Assembly (NCBI GenBank): GCA_036898135.1
Contig: CM072522.1
Span: 4,702,151 to 4,766,150 of the forward strand
Source of the DNA: Oncomelania hupensis
Taxonomy: Eukaryota; Mollusca; Gastropoda; Littorinimorpha; Pomatiopsidae
Length of the DNA stretch: 64,000 nucleotides
Reading direction: 5' to 3'
In this document: positions 21,302-33,214 of the stretch, piece after piece
Layout of the letters: each line of letters begins with the position of its first letter
How positions within the stretch are numbered: the first letter of the stretch is position 1
Position numbers and translations under genes: made by a program
The notes under the pieces: generated by a model
Seen by the model: only the letters and a program-made list of their open reading frames with translations
Databases searched by the model: none
What the model was told of the DNA's origin: nothing

Positions 21302-22010
21302 CCCCTTGGGGTCATGAGCAATCTTGCCACTGTAGATTGTTCTAACCTATAAAGGGAAAAGTGAAAGCCCCAGTTGAAAACCTGTCTTTCCTTTATAGGC
21401 ATGACCGATTCACTGCGGCAACAGTACCCCCGTTGGAGTGCCGGGGGTTTCAGTATAAATAGTATCCCCACTTTCTGGAAATTTAGTGCTTTAAATTCCC
21501 ACTGTCGCTGTCTTCCTTATTTGCTCATTCCCATTCCTGCTCTGTCCTATCACTCTGCTATACTATCTTCTTCTTCGCTAGATCAATGACCTACCTTTTT
21601 TCTGGAAAACTCTTCCTGGACAAGACACCTTGTTTGTGTATGACTCGAGGTCTGTTGGATCAGCTTGGGAGTATTGGACGCTTTCTGCCGGGTGGTCACT
21701 AGGGCTTCCTATGATGTTATTATTTAGCAATATAGGCATTTTATATGTATGTGTTTTGTTGATAATTTATAATGATGTTTGTATTCTATTTTGTTTTTGT
21801 AACCGGGGGTTCGATTAGTTGGGGTAAAGCCTCAGCCGTCCCCTGCGTGGGATGTCTATTGTAAAGTGACTGGCCGGTGGAGAGCATTCAGTTTTCCCAC
21901 TAGGGTTGTTTCAGCAGATCTTTTATGCGGATCGGGGGTTGTCCGGTCCTGATTTGGCTCGGAAAAGTCCGCTGGAGCTAAAGCAACAATCAATCAATCA
22001 ATCGATCAAT
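21302..22010 (+). mobile_element. Full-length R1 retroposon (709 bp) with 12-bp target duplication
   Basis: Perfect ATTAAAAATAAA flanks lie at 21290-21301 and 22011-22022. The element starts CCCCTTGGGGTCATGAGCA, contains the second GC-rich block CCCCCGTTGGAGTGCCGGGG and a TATA-like GTATAAATAGTATCCCC. It ends GTCCTGATTTGGCTCGG ... GCTAAAGCAA followed by a (CAAT)n tail. It has no meaningful ORF. The 3' end matches the LINE at 7279-10307, suggesting it borrows that LINE's machinery. Confidence 0.88.
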
Positions 22011-22022
22011 ATTAAAAATAAA

Positions 22023-23025
22023 GGTTTAGTTACACTCAAGGTGTAAATGACGTAAAACCGACGCCGCTTTGTAATTATGTTTTTCGTCGTTTTCAAAATA
22101 CTATTGTTTTATTAAAAATACTATCAAAATTTTATTTGAGTACTATCGAGTCCTTACTGGGGTTGGCAGGTCTGTTTCACTCTTTTGACTAACGCATAGT
22201 CTAGATATAAAAGTTTATGTACTCATCCCAAAAACTACATTTCTAGATTTTTGCAAAACTGGGCGGGATTTGTCCTAACTAGTCCAAAAATGACATTTAA
22301 AAAAAAGGGGTGTCCGTTTGTCTGTATGTTTGCCATCTGGACGTGCAATTTGCAAATAGATTAATATCTCAGAACCTTTTTCAACTATCACGACCAAACT
22401 AGATAAGATGGTGTTTATCAATGAGACCTCATAAATGATCAGTGAATTAATGACTTTAAAAAAATTAATTAATTGATTAAAAATTAATGACTTCACTTCA
22501 AGGTTAACAAATGTTAGTTAAAAAAATTACGATTTTTTTTTTACACATGTTCACTGTTTTTCTTTTGTTAATATTGAACATGATTTTTTTATGCATGACA
22601 GATATCAATGGGACACACATCCTATGCACATTTGGTCAACCTCATTCCAAGGTGAAGGTCGATGGAGCTGTTCAAAGTCGGTATAGGTACTTTGAAGTGA
22701 CCTTGACCATAAACTGTGAGAGATACGAAGTTCAGACCTTGTATTTAGACATAGATTGATCTTTGATACACCATTTTTGGCGTTGATCTTGAAGATAGGT
22801 AGTTTTTGGCCTTGCAAAAACATACAAAAAATGGCAGTAGAATGGCTCTATTTAACCCATATTATGCAACAAGACTTGCAAGAGCTGCCTACCGTTCCGG
22901 AATTTCCGTATTTTGTTACGGAAATTTGAAAAAATGATAGAGTGTTCCAAAAAATACGTAAATTGGTTATTGTGTTACGGAAATTAGGGACAATAAGCTT
23001 TGTTATGTCATATGAGCAAGACAAA
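22023..23025. other. Non-coding, dispersed-repeat sequence
   Basis: 22300-22830 carries the GTCCGTTTGTCTGT and TGAAGTGACCTTGACCA phrases of the AGGTCA-rich repeat. 22890-22985 repeats TTACGGAAATT three times in varied orientation. No gene. Confidence 0.5.
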
Positions 23026-23027
23026 TA

Positions 23028-23809
23028 CAGTGGAACCTCCGGTATCCGGCTCTCTGGTATACGACTCCCTCCGTTATGTCACCTGAAAACTTCTGACGGA
23101 TTCACTTCCAATAATAAATGACCTCTGGTATGTGACAACCTCGTTTATGCAACCAGCGTCTGTGTCTTAAGCCCTTTATACGACCTTCTTAGGGCAGTTT
23201 AAAAGAGATATCAGTTAATTTGCTGTCTGTACCTTTCGTTTTTTCTCTCATGTTAGTGTATGCCTGCTGTTGTCTGCTATTTCCGGTTCGCAAATAAGGG
23301 ACATTACTCGCCTACACTGGCTGTCAAAATGGCGTCGCGCAAGAGGAACGTTTTGAGTTTGGCAGAGAGAATGAAAGTGATTGAAAGAAGTGAAAATGGG
23401 GAGAGTTGTTTGTCTATTGCAAGAAGTTTAGACGTTGGGAAGACCCAAATTCAGCTCATCATAAAGGATAAGGAATCTGTGAAACTACGATGGGAGAGTG
23501 GAAAAAGTGGCGAAAAGGGAAACATCGAAACTGAGAGCTTCTGCACTGACAGACTTCGTCTGGCAGTGGTTCGACTGTTTTCTATTTTTGAAGTTGTGAA
23601 TAAAAGACAAGCTAAAAATGAAACATGTTTTACAGTTTCCTTTGTCAGAGAATACATGCTGGTGAGTGTGAAAATTATGACTACATATCTTTCCGAGCCT
23701 GACCCCCTTCCCCCCCCCACCCCACCCCTTGTTTCCGGTATAAGACCACCTCTATTATAAGACCGTTTTTTCTCAGATTTTGGACGGTCGTATACCGGAG
23801 GTTCCACTG
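23028..23809 (+). mobile_element. Tigger/pogo deletion derivative with intact ends
   Basis: Terminal inverted repeats CAGTGGAACCTCCGGTAT are identical at both ends (18 bp, similar beyond), flanked by TA on each side (23026-23027 and 23810-23811), the pogo/Tigger target. At 782 bp it keeps only the N-terminal DNA-binding part of the transposase, so it could move only in trans. Confidence 0.88.
23329..23760 (+). pseudogene. CENP-B-like N-terminal domain of a Tigger transposase
   Basis: From ATG at 23329: MASRKRNVLSLAERMKVIER, then GESCLSIARSLDVGKTQIQL, a psq/CENP-B-type helix-turn-helix. After about 75 residues the sequence loses similarity (Pro-rich end derived from the terminal repeat). The DDE catalytic domain is absent. 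Confidence 0.75.
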
Positions 23810-23811
23810 TA

Positions 23812-24473
23812 TTATAGCAGACGAAATGTGTCCAGGGAAATAACTTGTGATTGTCCCCTGAAAATGCAGGAGTTATTTCCCTTTCATCCTTTCATGTTGG
23901 AAAAAAAATGGCGACTAAACGAATGCGCGACGAACTTAGTACGAAAAATTCTAGCAAGACTCTGATTAAATCATTGGGGAGGAAGCTATGGTATTTCTTG
24001 GAAAACATGAAAACAAGCTAAAATCAACTATTGTTCAAGACTTCTACAATGATGTCATTTCGTTCTACCGAGCCAGTTGTTCATACTTACAAAGAAAACT
24101 TCCTCTGTCTGACCCTCTTCTTCGACATATGATTACGATCACTAAAGCAAATCAAACGGGGCACTATCAAATGCTTTTTGGATGTCAAGGTATATTGTAT
24201 CAACTGGCTTGCCAATCAGTTTCAACCATCCAGTCATTCAACGTTGGCTGCTGAACTTTTGGACAAAAAAAGGTTCAGGAACCTAGATTTGAGATATGAG
24301 AACCTCGATAAAAGTGTATGAACCTCTACGAACCTTCCAACTAAGACAGGCTATTATAAAGCCTTCAAATAGCTTATACACCACAGATGTTAGGCTTACA
24401 GGTCTATAGTTACCAGGCAACTTCCTGTTCCCCTTCTTAAAAATAGATCTTATCTCTACTGCCTACCCGGAGG
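23812..24473. other. Spacer without recognised gene
   Basis: Short ORFs only (23988-24254, 88 codons, no motif). 24390-24450 (GGCTTACAGGTCTATAGTTACCAGG ends aside) vaguely recalls LINE reverse transcriptase coding DNA read on one strand, but no frame can be supported. Confidence 0.3.
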
Positions 24474-25579
24474 GTGGTGTCGGGGTTTTCTGTATAAATA
24501 GTATCCCCACTTTGTGGAAATTTAGTGCTTTAAATTCCCACTGTTTATGTGGGTCTCATTTGTTCTTTTTTTTTCCTACTCTGTTCTATCAACCTGCTAT
24601 CTTCTTTGCTAGACATCGCCAACCTTTTTTCTTGAAAACTCCCAAAACTCCTCATTTGTGTATGAGATCTGTTGGGTAATCTTGGGGATATTGGATGATT
24701 TCTGCCAAATGGTCAGTAGGGCTTTCTGTGGTAATATTTAGCAATTTACGCATTTTATATGTGTATGTTTTGTTAATATTTTATAATGATGTTTATATTG
24801 TTTTCTTTTGTAAACGGGGTTTCGATATATTATTAGCATCCCCTGCATAAGATGCCTTTATTGTAAAGTGACTGGCTGGTGGAGTGCTTTCGATGTTACC
24901 ATTAGGGTTGTTTCAACAGATCTTTATGCGGATCGAGGGCGAGTCTTAAGGTTGTTTCAAGAGATCTTTTATATGCATCAAGGATGAGTCCTCTTTTAAC
25001 CAGGTTGTTGTCCTGATTCAGCTCTTTGCTGAACCATATAAATAGTATCCATTTTTTTGGAATTTAGTGCTTTAAATGACCAATGTTTCTGTCATTCTCA
25101 TGTATTCTTTCCCCACCGTGGGGATACCTGGGAATCTTGTTTCCTCCCTCCCTTCAATAATGGTACAGGACGCAGTCAATATAAAAATTTCAAAAATAAA
25201 TATTCGATGTTCTTCCGTCTTCTAATAGCGATCTCCCTGCCTTTACACCACCTGTTTGAGTGATGGATGTGTATTTGATGTGTGTGAGGGTGGATGAGAC
25301 AGGTGAGCGTGTATGTTGGTATAGATCGCCGCGCTTTGAGACTGATTGATTTGGGGAAAGGCGCGTATATAGCATCCTGTATTATTATTATTATTATTAT
25401 TGTAGCATTAATTGTTCCCCCACTCTGTTGAACCATTACTCCGTTGACATTTTAATGCTATCCAGTACTTTCTCCTCCCTCCCCCTATTCCCGTACGGCA
25501 TTGTTTTTGTATGAAGGCGTGCGGCTGCTGTTTGCATGCACGTTGAGCCCGCAAGGGGAATTGCGCTTAATAAGAAAAC

Positions 25580-25650
<71 letters not shown>

Positions 25651-26150
25651 TTCTGTAAATGTAGTGCTTCAAATTTCCTCTTTTCTATCACTCCCTGTAT
25701 TTCTGCCTTAGCCTTTCTTTTCTGTCGTCTACAGTATTTACTCTTTCAATATGTCATTCAACTACCGTTTTTCCTGAAAACAAAAAACTCATCTGTTAGG
25801 TCAACTTGGGGATATTGGACACTTTCTGCCAAATGGTCACTAGGGCTTTCTTTGGTATTATTATTTAGCAATATTGGCGTTTTTTACGTATGTTTTGTTA
25901 ATATTTTATAATGTTTATATTGTATTTTGTTTTTGTAAATGGGGATTCGCTAAATTAGAGTACAGCCTCGGCGTCCTTTGCATGGGGTGCCTTTATCGTA
26001 AAGTGACTGGCTTGTGGAGTGCCTTCAGTGTTACCATTAGGATTGTTCCAACAGATCGTTTATACGGATTGGGGGCGAGTCCTCTTTCTACCAAGTTGTG
26101 GTCCTGATTCGGCGGCTGGACCCTATAAACAATGACTAACTGCCAAGTTT
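24474..26150 (+). mobile_element. Two adjoining R1-family copies, the second with an internal insertion
   Basis: 24474-25034 runs from the TATA-like TGTATAAATAGTATCCCC block to CCTGATTCAGCTCTTTGC. 25035-26150 starts again at the same block (CATATAAATAGTATCC) and carries an extra 550-600 bp including a 70-bp TTA microsatellite (25580-25648). It then resumes the R1 body and ends CCTGATTCGG ... CCCTATAAACAATGACTAA. The extra part is the inverted counterpart of 17712-18470. Confidence 0.7.
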
Positions 26151-26252
26151 GAGGTATAACCGCTCTCTAATACTTCTTTTAAAAAGAATGCCAACTCCTG
26201 CTGTAGTTTATTTGATCATATGTAAGTGATCATATGGTGCTGAAGGTCGAGG

Positions 26253-26395
26253 TCATGTCGTTTCGGCAGATCTTTTATGCGGATCTGGGGTGAGTCCTCT
26301 TTCAGCGAAGTTGTGGTCTTGATTTTGTGGTCCTGATTTGGCTCTTTGCAGTCCGCTAGACCCTGTAAGCAATGAATAACTAACTAACAAATCAA
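26253..26395 (+). mobile_element. R1-family 3' fragment with ACTA-type tail
   Basis: TTTCGGCAGATCTTTTATGC through GGACC/AGACCCTGTAAGCAATG ends in AATAACTAACTAAC. This tail type (also 41640-41672, 45300-45335, 47645-47670) defines a second R1 subfamily. Confidence 0.7.
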
Positions 26396-26693
26396 ATTTA
26401 ATATTTGTTTTAATGCAAGTTTCGTTTAAGTTTTTAAAAGCACCCAGTACTGGGCACTAATTTTCATGTAGAATATTTTGAATAAGTTCCCTAAGGGGCT
26501 TGTGAGTCATATGGGCTTAGCCCTTCTAGTTGTTATAAACTTTTTTTTGTTTTGTTTTTTGTTGATAGGATGAATTATAAGTGTTGTGGTCTGATGATGG
26601 ATGTGTCATGTTCACAATACTCTGTGCATTGATTACTGATGGATAAAGTTACCTTTTATAACACAAGAAAAATTGGGGGTTTGCATTTTATAC

Positions 26694-26835
26694 AGTCAAA
26701 CACGCTTAAGCCGAACTCGCCCGGGGAATGAAAAATAATTTCGCTTATCCAAGTTTGTGCATATCCGAGTTCCGATAAGCCAAACTTTTCCCGAGAAATT
26801 ACCCTGGAGTTCGGCTTAAGCGAGGTTTTTTTTCA
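26694..26835 (+). repeat. Terminal region of a Tigger-type element with a subterminal palindrome
   Basis: TA then CAGTCAAACACGCTTAAGCC starts the block. CGCTTAAGCCGAACTC near the outer end and GAGTTCGGCTTAAGCG at 26810-26832 are exact inverse copies that can fold together. The element body would lie to the right, consistent with the leftward Tigger-like gene 27285-30785 ending here. The opposite terminus was not found. Confidence 0.6.
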
Positions 26836-26858
26836 GGATAAGTTGTAAAATCACTTGG

Positions 26859-26863
<5 letters not shown>

Positions 26864-26912
<49 letters not shown>

Positions 26913-26942
26913 CCTCTCTCTCTCTCTGCATGGTGTGTGTGT
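26864..26942 (+). repeat. CT microsatellite followed by GT
   Basis: About 30 CT repeats with a CCCT interruption, then GTGTGTGTG. Confidence 0.95.
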
Positions 26943-27284
26943 GTGTGTTTAAATGAATAAGATCAAAACAATGACAAGTTACAAGTGTTTTCTTCAGTGG
27001 GGCTTTATTAATACCTCAAAGCCAACTGTAAAAAAATAAATCGTGAAAACGGTGACACATCTCGGAAACAAAACCAAAAGATTCGATATGAAACTACGCT
27101 TTTGTTAAAATGATTCCAAGTAAATCATAATAAATGTAATATTTAATGAAACCCTCTCCATTAAAGAAAGAAAAGAAATAAAATGAGACAATTTGTCTCT
27201 GTTGTCATAAATTTTAATCTTTAATTTTAAGAAGAAATCTTCGTAAACATAGATAGTAGGCAAATGTTGTGTTTCGCTGCATGT

Positions 27285-30200
27285 TTATTGTGGTTCGATC
27301 TTCACCACTCGCTCAAAATGAGCACATACATTCCTCAGATAGATTTGCTCTTTACAAAGATCTCTTCCTTCGATTGAAAAAAGAGGTTTGTATGAGAGCC
27401 ACTCGTTTTTGAACACTGCAACAGTTCTTTGGAACATGGTGGCAGCCGCAAGGATTTCAATGTCGGATCCCCGAGAGTATGCTGGTGCCCACATAGCCTG
27501 AGAATGGTTTCTCGTTCTGCAGCATGAAGTTGATGAGTTTGGCCGTGGAGGTCCTGTGTGCCACACTAAGTGCACACCCGTTGGGGTGCACTCCTTATTT
27601 GTGTATGAGGTCTGTTGGATCAGCTTGGGAATATTGGACGCTTTCTGCCAGGTGGTCACTATGATGCTATTATTTAGCAATGACCCCCGTTGGGGTGCCG
27701 GGGGTTTCAGTATAAATAGTATCCCCACTTTCTGGAAATTTAGTGCTTTAAATTCCCACTGTCGCTGTCTTTCTCATTTGCTCTTTCTCATTCCTGCTCT
27801 GTTCTATCAATCTGCTATACTTCTTCGCTAGCCCAGTCTCCTACCTTTTTTCTTGAAAACTCTTCCGGGATGAGACTCCTTATTTGTGTATGAGGTCTGT
27901 TGGATCAGCTTGGGAGTATTGGACGCTTTCTGCCAGGTGGTCACTAGGGCTTCCTATGATGTTATTATTTAGCAATGTAGGCATTTTATATGTATGTGTT
28001 TTGTTGATAATTTATAATGATGTTTGTATTCTATTTTGTTTCCCCCGTTGGGGTGCCGGGGGTTTCAGTATTAATAGTATCCCCACTTTCTGGAAATGTA
28101 GTACTTTAAATTCCCACTGTCGCTCTTTCTCATTTGCTCTTTCTCATTCCTGCTCTGTTCTATCAATCTGCTATACTAACGTCTTCTTCGCTAGACCAGT
28201 CTTCTACCTTTTTTCTTGAAAACTCTTCCGAGACAAGACTCCTTGTTTGTGTATGAGGTCTGTTGGATCAGCTTGGGAATATTGGACGCTTTCTGCCAGG
28301 TGGTCACTAGGGCTTCCTATGATGTTATTATTTAGCAATGTAGGCATTTGTATGTGTTTTGTTGATAATTTATAATGATGTTTGTATTCTATTTTGTTTT
28401 TGTAAACGGGGGTTCGATAAGTTGGGGTGTAGCCTCAGCCGTCCCCTGCGTGGGATGTCTTTATTGTAAAGTGACTGGATGGTGGAGGGCATTCAGTTTT
28501 CCCACTAGGGTTGTTTCAGCAGATCTTTTATGTGGATTGGGGGTTGTCCGGTCCTGACTTGGCTCGGAAGAGTCCGCTGGACCTAAAGCAACAATTATCA
28601 TGTAATGTAATGTATTCTATTTTGTTTTTGTAAACGGGGGTTCGATAAGTTGGGGTGAAGCCTCAGCCGTCCCCTGCGTGGGATGTCTTTATTGTAAAGT
28701 GACTGGCTGGTGGAGAGCTTTCGGTTTTACCACTAGGTTTGTTTCAGCAGATCTTTTATGCGGATCGGGGGTTGTCTGGTCCTGATTTGGCTCGGAAGAG
28801 TCCGCAGGACCTAAAGCAATAATAATGTAATGTAATGTAATTTTGCAATGTAGGCATTTTATATGTATGTGTTTTGTTGATTATTTATAATGATGTTTGT
28901 ATTCTATTTTGTTTTGTAAACGGGGGTTCGATAAATTAGAGTACAGCCTCAGCCGTCCCCTGCGTGGGATGTCTTTATTGTAAAGTGACTGGATGGTGGA
29001 GGGCATTCAGTTTTACCACTAGGGTTGTTTCAGCAGATCTTTTATGCGGGTTAGGGGTTGTCTGGTCATGATTTGAAGAGTCCGCTGGACCTAAAGCAAT
29101 AATCATGTAATGTAATGTAATGTAACACTAAATGCACGATAAAAACAATTCCCGTCCCCAATCTGAAGTGGGTCGGTAAGCAGCCCAGAGCGAGATCTTT
29201 CAGGTAGATCTCTGTCGCATGGTGTCTCATCGAACTCATCCTCTTTCTTTACCTTTATCATCACAAAAGCGCCCATCACCTCGGTCTTGTTGGGTTTCAT
29301 CCGGCAAGTCTTTGGTTCAGTTTTCTGGAAGAATTGCGGGATAGTTGTCTGAGTCCCCAAATTAATTAGATGCTTGTGTAAGGTTTCTTTGAATGATGTC
29401 AGTGCCTTTGAGACAGGATCCCCCGGCACAAACACTTGCAGGCAGTAGAAATAAACTTTTTGGAGGGACTCCAGCAAGTCTTTCCGGCTGATGATGGGTG
29501 ATGAAGGGTCGTCACTGTTCTGCTCGGTTGTTTCTTCACCCAGGACAAGGACATGTCAGACCTCTGGACATCCTCGTGAACGTTGATATATTCTTCGACG
29601 TCTATGTCTAACTCTGCAAAAAATCTGTCTCGAGGTGATTTGGGGAAATGCGCTGTCATTATCCGAGTTGAACGAACTATCGTGACGTGGAGTCACTGGA
29701 TCGAAATTTGCTTTTCGAAAGCAGCTGGCTATGGTTCTTGTTGCTTGCTTCAGAGTAGTCAAAGCATCAAGAAGAGTGATTTGGAAGTCTCCACTTAATA
29801 GTCCAGAATCAATGTGCGCGATCAATTTCACCACCATCGCTGTTCGATATTGAACTTTTAGGTTTTTGATCTAAGGGCTGAAGTTTACTTGCAGCATTTG
29901 GGGCTATAACTAAAAGTTCGGTTGCTTTCAGTCGAGCTTGCACATTTCTGTCATGAGCAGAATAATTATCCAGCACAAGCAAGACTTTACAGAAGTCGAT
30001 AAGCCATTCAGTGAAGAGCTCAGCTGTCCTCCATGCTTTTGCGTGGCCGGCATATTTCACTGGTGCCCTTGAAGCATCTTGGGTTTTTCGAACGGCCGAT
30101 TGTGAAAACTGGCAATTTCTCAGTTCCGTCCATGTCAATCTTTCTTTCGATGTTTTGCCCCAAAGCATTTTTATGATTTGAAGGCAAGAGTTCTGTCTGG

Positions 30201-30785
30201 GAGTAGCTTCCAGAACAACCCGCTTTCGTCAACATTGAACACGTCTTTTGGGTGGTATGAAACGATTTTGGGTTTGAGAATCTCTTCTACCCATGTGTCG
30301 GTGACGTTTTCATCCACAGCTTTTCTTTCACCGGACATCGTTTTGCACACGATATCGTGTCTTCGTTTAAAGCGATGCAGCCAACCCTCGTTGCATTTCC
30401 AGTTTGCATGTCCTAGTTTTCTTGTTATTTCTGAGGCCTTTTCCATCAATATATGTGCCAGTCATTGGAACATTTGCCGCGCGAGCAACTGAAAACCATT
30501 CGAGAAGGGCCATGTCAATGCTTTCCTTCTGGCATTTCCGGTGTCGTCTCTGTTGGCCAGACACTTTCCAGAGAAAAAGACCCATTTATACTTCTCCCTA
30601 TCTCTCATGATACTGGACAGAGTGCTTTTGGGAATCTTGTGTTCTTCGGCAATTGTGGTCTTTTTCTTTGTCGGGTTTGATTCAACCTCATTGATGATGT
30701 CGATCTTTTGTTTTAGCGTAAGGGTTCTCGTTTTTGGTTTCTTTGACATTTCTGAATCAGCTTCGATACCTGAAAACACACACAC
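27285..30785 (-). pseudogene. Tigger-like DDE transposase reading into an OTU-like protease domain, broken
   Basis: Minus strand, in order: CENP-B N-terminal helix-turn-helix (LTLKQKIDIINEVES, IPKSTLSSIMRDREKYK); Tc5-type DNA-binding part (NEGWLHRFKRRHDIVCKTMS); DDE core (VFNVDESGLFWKLLP, then VLLVLDNYSAHD and APNAASKLQPLDQ); a C-terminal tail (LHKHLINLGTQTTIPQFFQ). The same uninterrupted ORF (29103-29477) goes on through an acidic linker into LQIGDGNCFYRAFSV, the catalytic-cysteine motif of OTU peptidases. The remainder lies beyond an R1 insertion, at 27285-27560: GSDIEILAAATMFQRTVAVF, then IYLRNVCAHFERVV with the expected catalytic His. Several frame shifts (near 30150, 29850, 29540, 27480) make this a pseudogene. 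A possible splice acceptor (GTTTTCAG) precedes the start methionine at about 30749. Confidence 0.72.
27576..29124 (+). mobile_element. Composite R1 insertion splitting the OTU coding region
   Basis: Flanked by a 13-bp duplication ACACTAARTGCAC (27563-27575 and 29125-29137, one mismatch). Inside, the R1 5' block (CCCCGTTGGGGTGC) occurs at 27579, 27684 and 28042. The 3' module (TTTTGTAAACGGGGGTTCG ... AAAGCAA + TGTAA tail) occurs three times head to tail, ending at about 28615, 28840 and 29124. One duplication flanks the whole array, so it arrived as one event or grew in place. Confidence 0.82.
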
Positions 30786-31754
30786 AGGAGCAAGTTATTG
30801 GCGTATGACATAACCTAATCACACACACACACAAAGGGAGACTGCATACTACACACTCTCCACCCCCCACCCTCCCTACACACTCCAAAAGAAACAATCG
30901 TGCACACACAAATCTAAGCTCGAGTTCACATCTTTTCGATTAGCCCATAAACCACGCCCATTGCATTTTATCTCCCAAGGTTACCTTTCGACCTGCCTTT
31001 CCCCTGTGCCCCTCCCTCACTAACCCTGAAATCACCACCTAAATCACGCAATCACGCAAGCAAACTTACCACTCTTTCTGTCCAAACAATGGCGCCTGCA
31101 AAATATGTGGCACATGTCATCAGTTTCCCCGCATAAACAGGTGACGTGTTCGTTTCCGTAGGATAATTATAGTCGTGACCCGACGTGTTGAAAAAAAAAA
31201 AATTTTTTTAAAATCTTCCCAACGTGTTTTTCAAGGAAAAAAACAACAAAACAACAGTGTTCAGAGTTTGGCTTTCTGTCAAAATCATGTTTGAGATGTC
31301 TGTGTTAGTGTTTGTGTTTCTTGCATGTTCTGATTAATTATCTTGGATATTTTTCTGGTGCAGTCCTAAACCATTTTCGGAGAACGATACCAGTTGCCCA
31401 GTTCAAAACATGTTGTGAGCAATTGTTTTGTCCCAGGGTTTTCATCTAAAGTCTATGCTTGGGACAGCTGGTTTCATGTCAAACTTTAAAATAACTTCAT
31501 AATGCGCATGTATTCTTGCTTTAGTAATTAACGGGTGACTGTGTCATGGGATGTTTTAGAAATTGAATTGAATTTCAGGAAACTTAAGTTATGTCTTCGT
31601 GTAAAGAAGTTGTTTACATTTGAGTTTGGCACCTTGAATTGATGCAGATTGTGTCTTTCCAGATATTGGGGTTCGTCGTAAACTCTTTAGAGCGAAATTG
31701 GCTAGTAGGAGGATTTCCCTTAGTGGGAGTGCCGGGGATTTGTGTATAAATATA
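30786..31754. other. Probable 5' part of the Tigger-like element and spacer
   Basis: CA-rich stretch at 30820-30850. No terminal repeat matching 26694 is found. 31722-31754 (AGTGGGAGTGCCGGGGATT, TGTATAAATA) is an R1 5' remnant interrupted by the Tc1 copy that follows. Confidence 0.4.
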
Positions 31755-32714
31755 CTACTCAAAATAATTGAAGGGCCACTCTCATATTTCATTTAGTTTA
31801 TTTTTTGCTGCTATCAATAATATCGCTTATATTGCTTATTTCAAAACTTATCCTGTACAGTAACATTCAAGACAATCTTATTCCTTTTGAACTTTCTGCA
31901 CTGAGTTGAAAAACCAACCCAATTTTTACAAAAAAATGACCCTAATTTACTGTTATCTTGCTAATAAAGCAAAATTTTCAACATTAATAAGTGATTAGCA
32001 CGCAAAAGGATTGCATTTTCTGAGTTCAGTTCAACAATCGGCGCTTTTTTCTGTGTATAAATGGCAGCGCTTTTGCTGCTTTTCTAACCATGTCCCCAAG
32101 GTGACGATTGACTGATGCGGATAGAGGCAGAGCTATTGCATGGCTTCAGGAAGGGGTGGGGGTGAGATAAGTTGGCAGACGGCTGGGAGTGTCCCACTCC
32201 GTTGGCCAAAGGCTGCGGGAGCGCTTTAACAACACTGGAAGCGTCCAAGAACCAAGAAGGTCCGGACGCCCCCGCGTTACCACTGCAAGACAAGACCATT
32301 TCATCACCCTGTCAGCTCTGAGGATGAGGTCCGCTACAGCAAACACCATCCGAAGACAGCATTACGCAGCCAGCAATGTTAACGTCAGCGACCAGACAAT
32401 TCGCAACCGTCTACACGAGGCAAACCTGCGATCAAGACGACCAGCTTTTGCTCACCCCAGCTCACCGTGCAGCGCGTTTGGCCTGGGCTCGGCGTCATTT
32501 GGTGTGGACTAGGCAACATTGGTCAAGGGTGCTCTTTACAGACGAGTCTCGGTTTCTCCTTGCCTTTCAACGACCGTCGAGTTAATGTTTGGAGGCGTCC
32601 ACAGGAGCGTTTTGCTGATGCGACGGTGCGCGAGCATGACCGCTTTGGTGGTGGATCTGTCATGATGTGGGGTGAAGCAGTGGTCATGCATTAAACTTCT
32701 GCTCCAAATTCATG
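31755..32714 (+). mobile_element. Tc1-like element, 3'-truncated
   Basis: It starts after TA with CTACTCAAAATAATTGAAGG, the same terminal repeat as the copy at 48956-50474. The transposase N-terminus (32189-32512 and following frames) reads SVGQRLRERFNNTGSVQEP, then VSDQTIRNRLHEANLRSRRP. After a frame change comes VLFTDESRF, the first catalytic Asp. Homology stops at CCAAATTCATG (32714), so the rest of the catalytic domain and the right end are lost. Confidence 0.85.
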
Positions 32715-33214
32715 TCAACTTTAATTATGACTTTGACGGTCTTTTTTTGAAGTAAAAACGCATATAAATTTCAAACACTGACAACATCCCCAAAACACAA
32801 CCTAGCCCAAATCTGTTTGTTGATTTGTAATCAGAATACTAATACAATTATGATGACAAAAGCAAATTTTGATTGTAATGAAAATACAAAAATAGAAGCA
32901 TCTAGATGTTGGTGCTCTGGTAAACACGCCAAAATGTAGGACCCCGGTCACACTATATTAATAAAGTAAAAATCCTCTTGTAGTCATGAAGAACAGGCAT
33001 CACATAGTATCTTTGCCAAATTTGAGGTTATAATTGTCAGTATTTCAGGTGAAACAAGTTTTTGTGGGCACTGATATATGCAAAAAGACCGGTTTGAGAA
33101 AACTGCAAAAGAAAACATGCAATGGAGTAAACACAACAGTACCTACATATCATGGCAACTTTATTTCTGCTGTCAATCCTGTATCATACCTGGACCATAA
33201 GTCTGGCCTTTTAA
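32715..33214. other. AT-rich spacer without recognised features
   Basis: No gene or repeat identified. A TTAA at 33211-33214 borders the next element. Confidence 0.4.
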
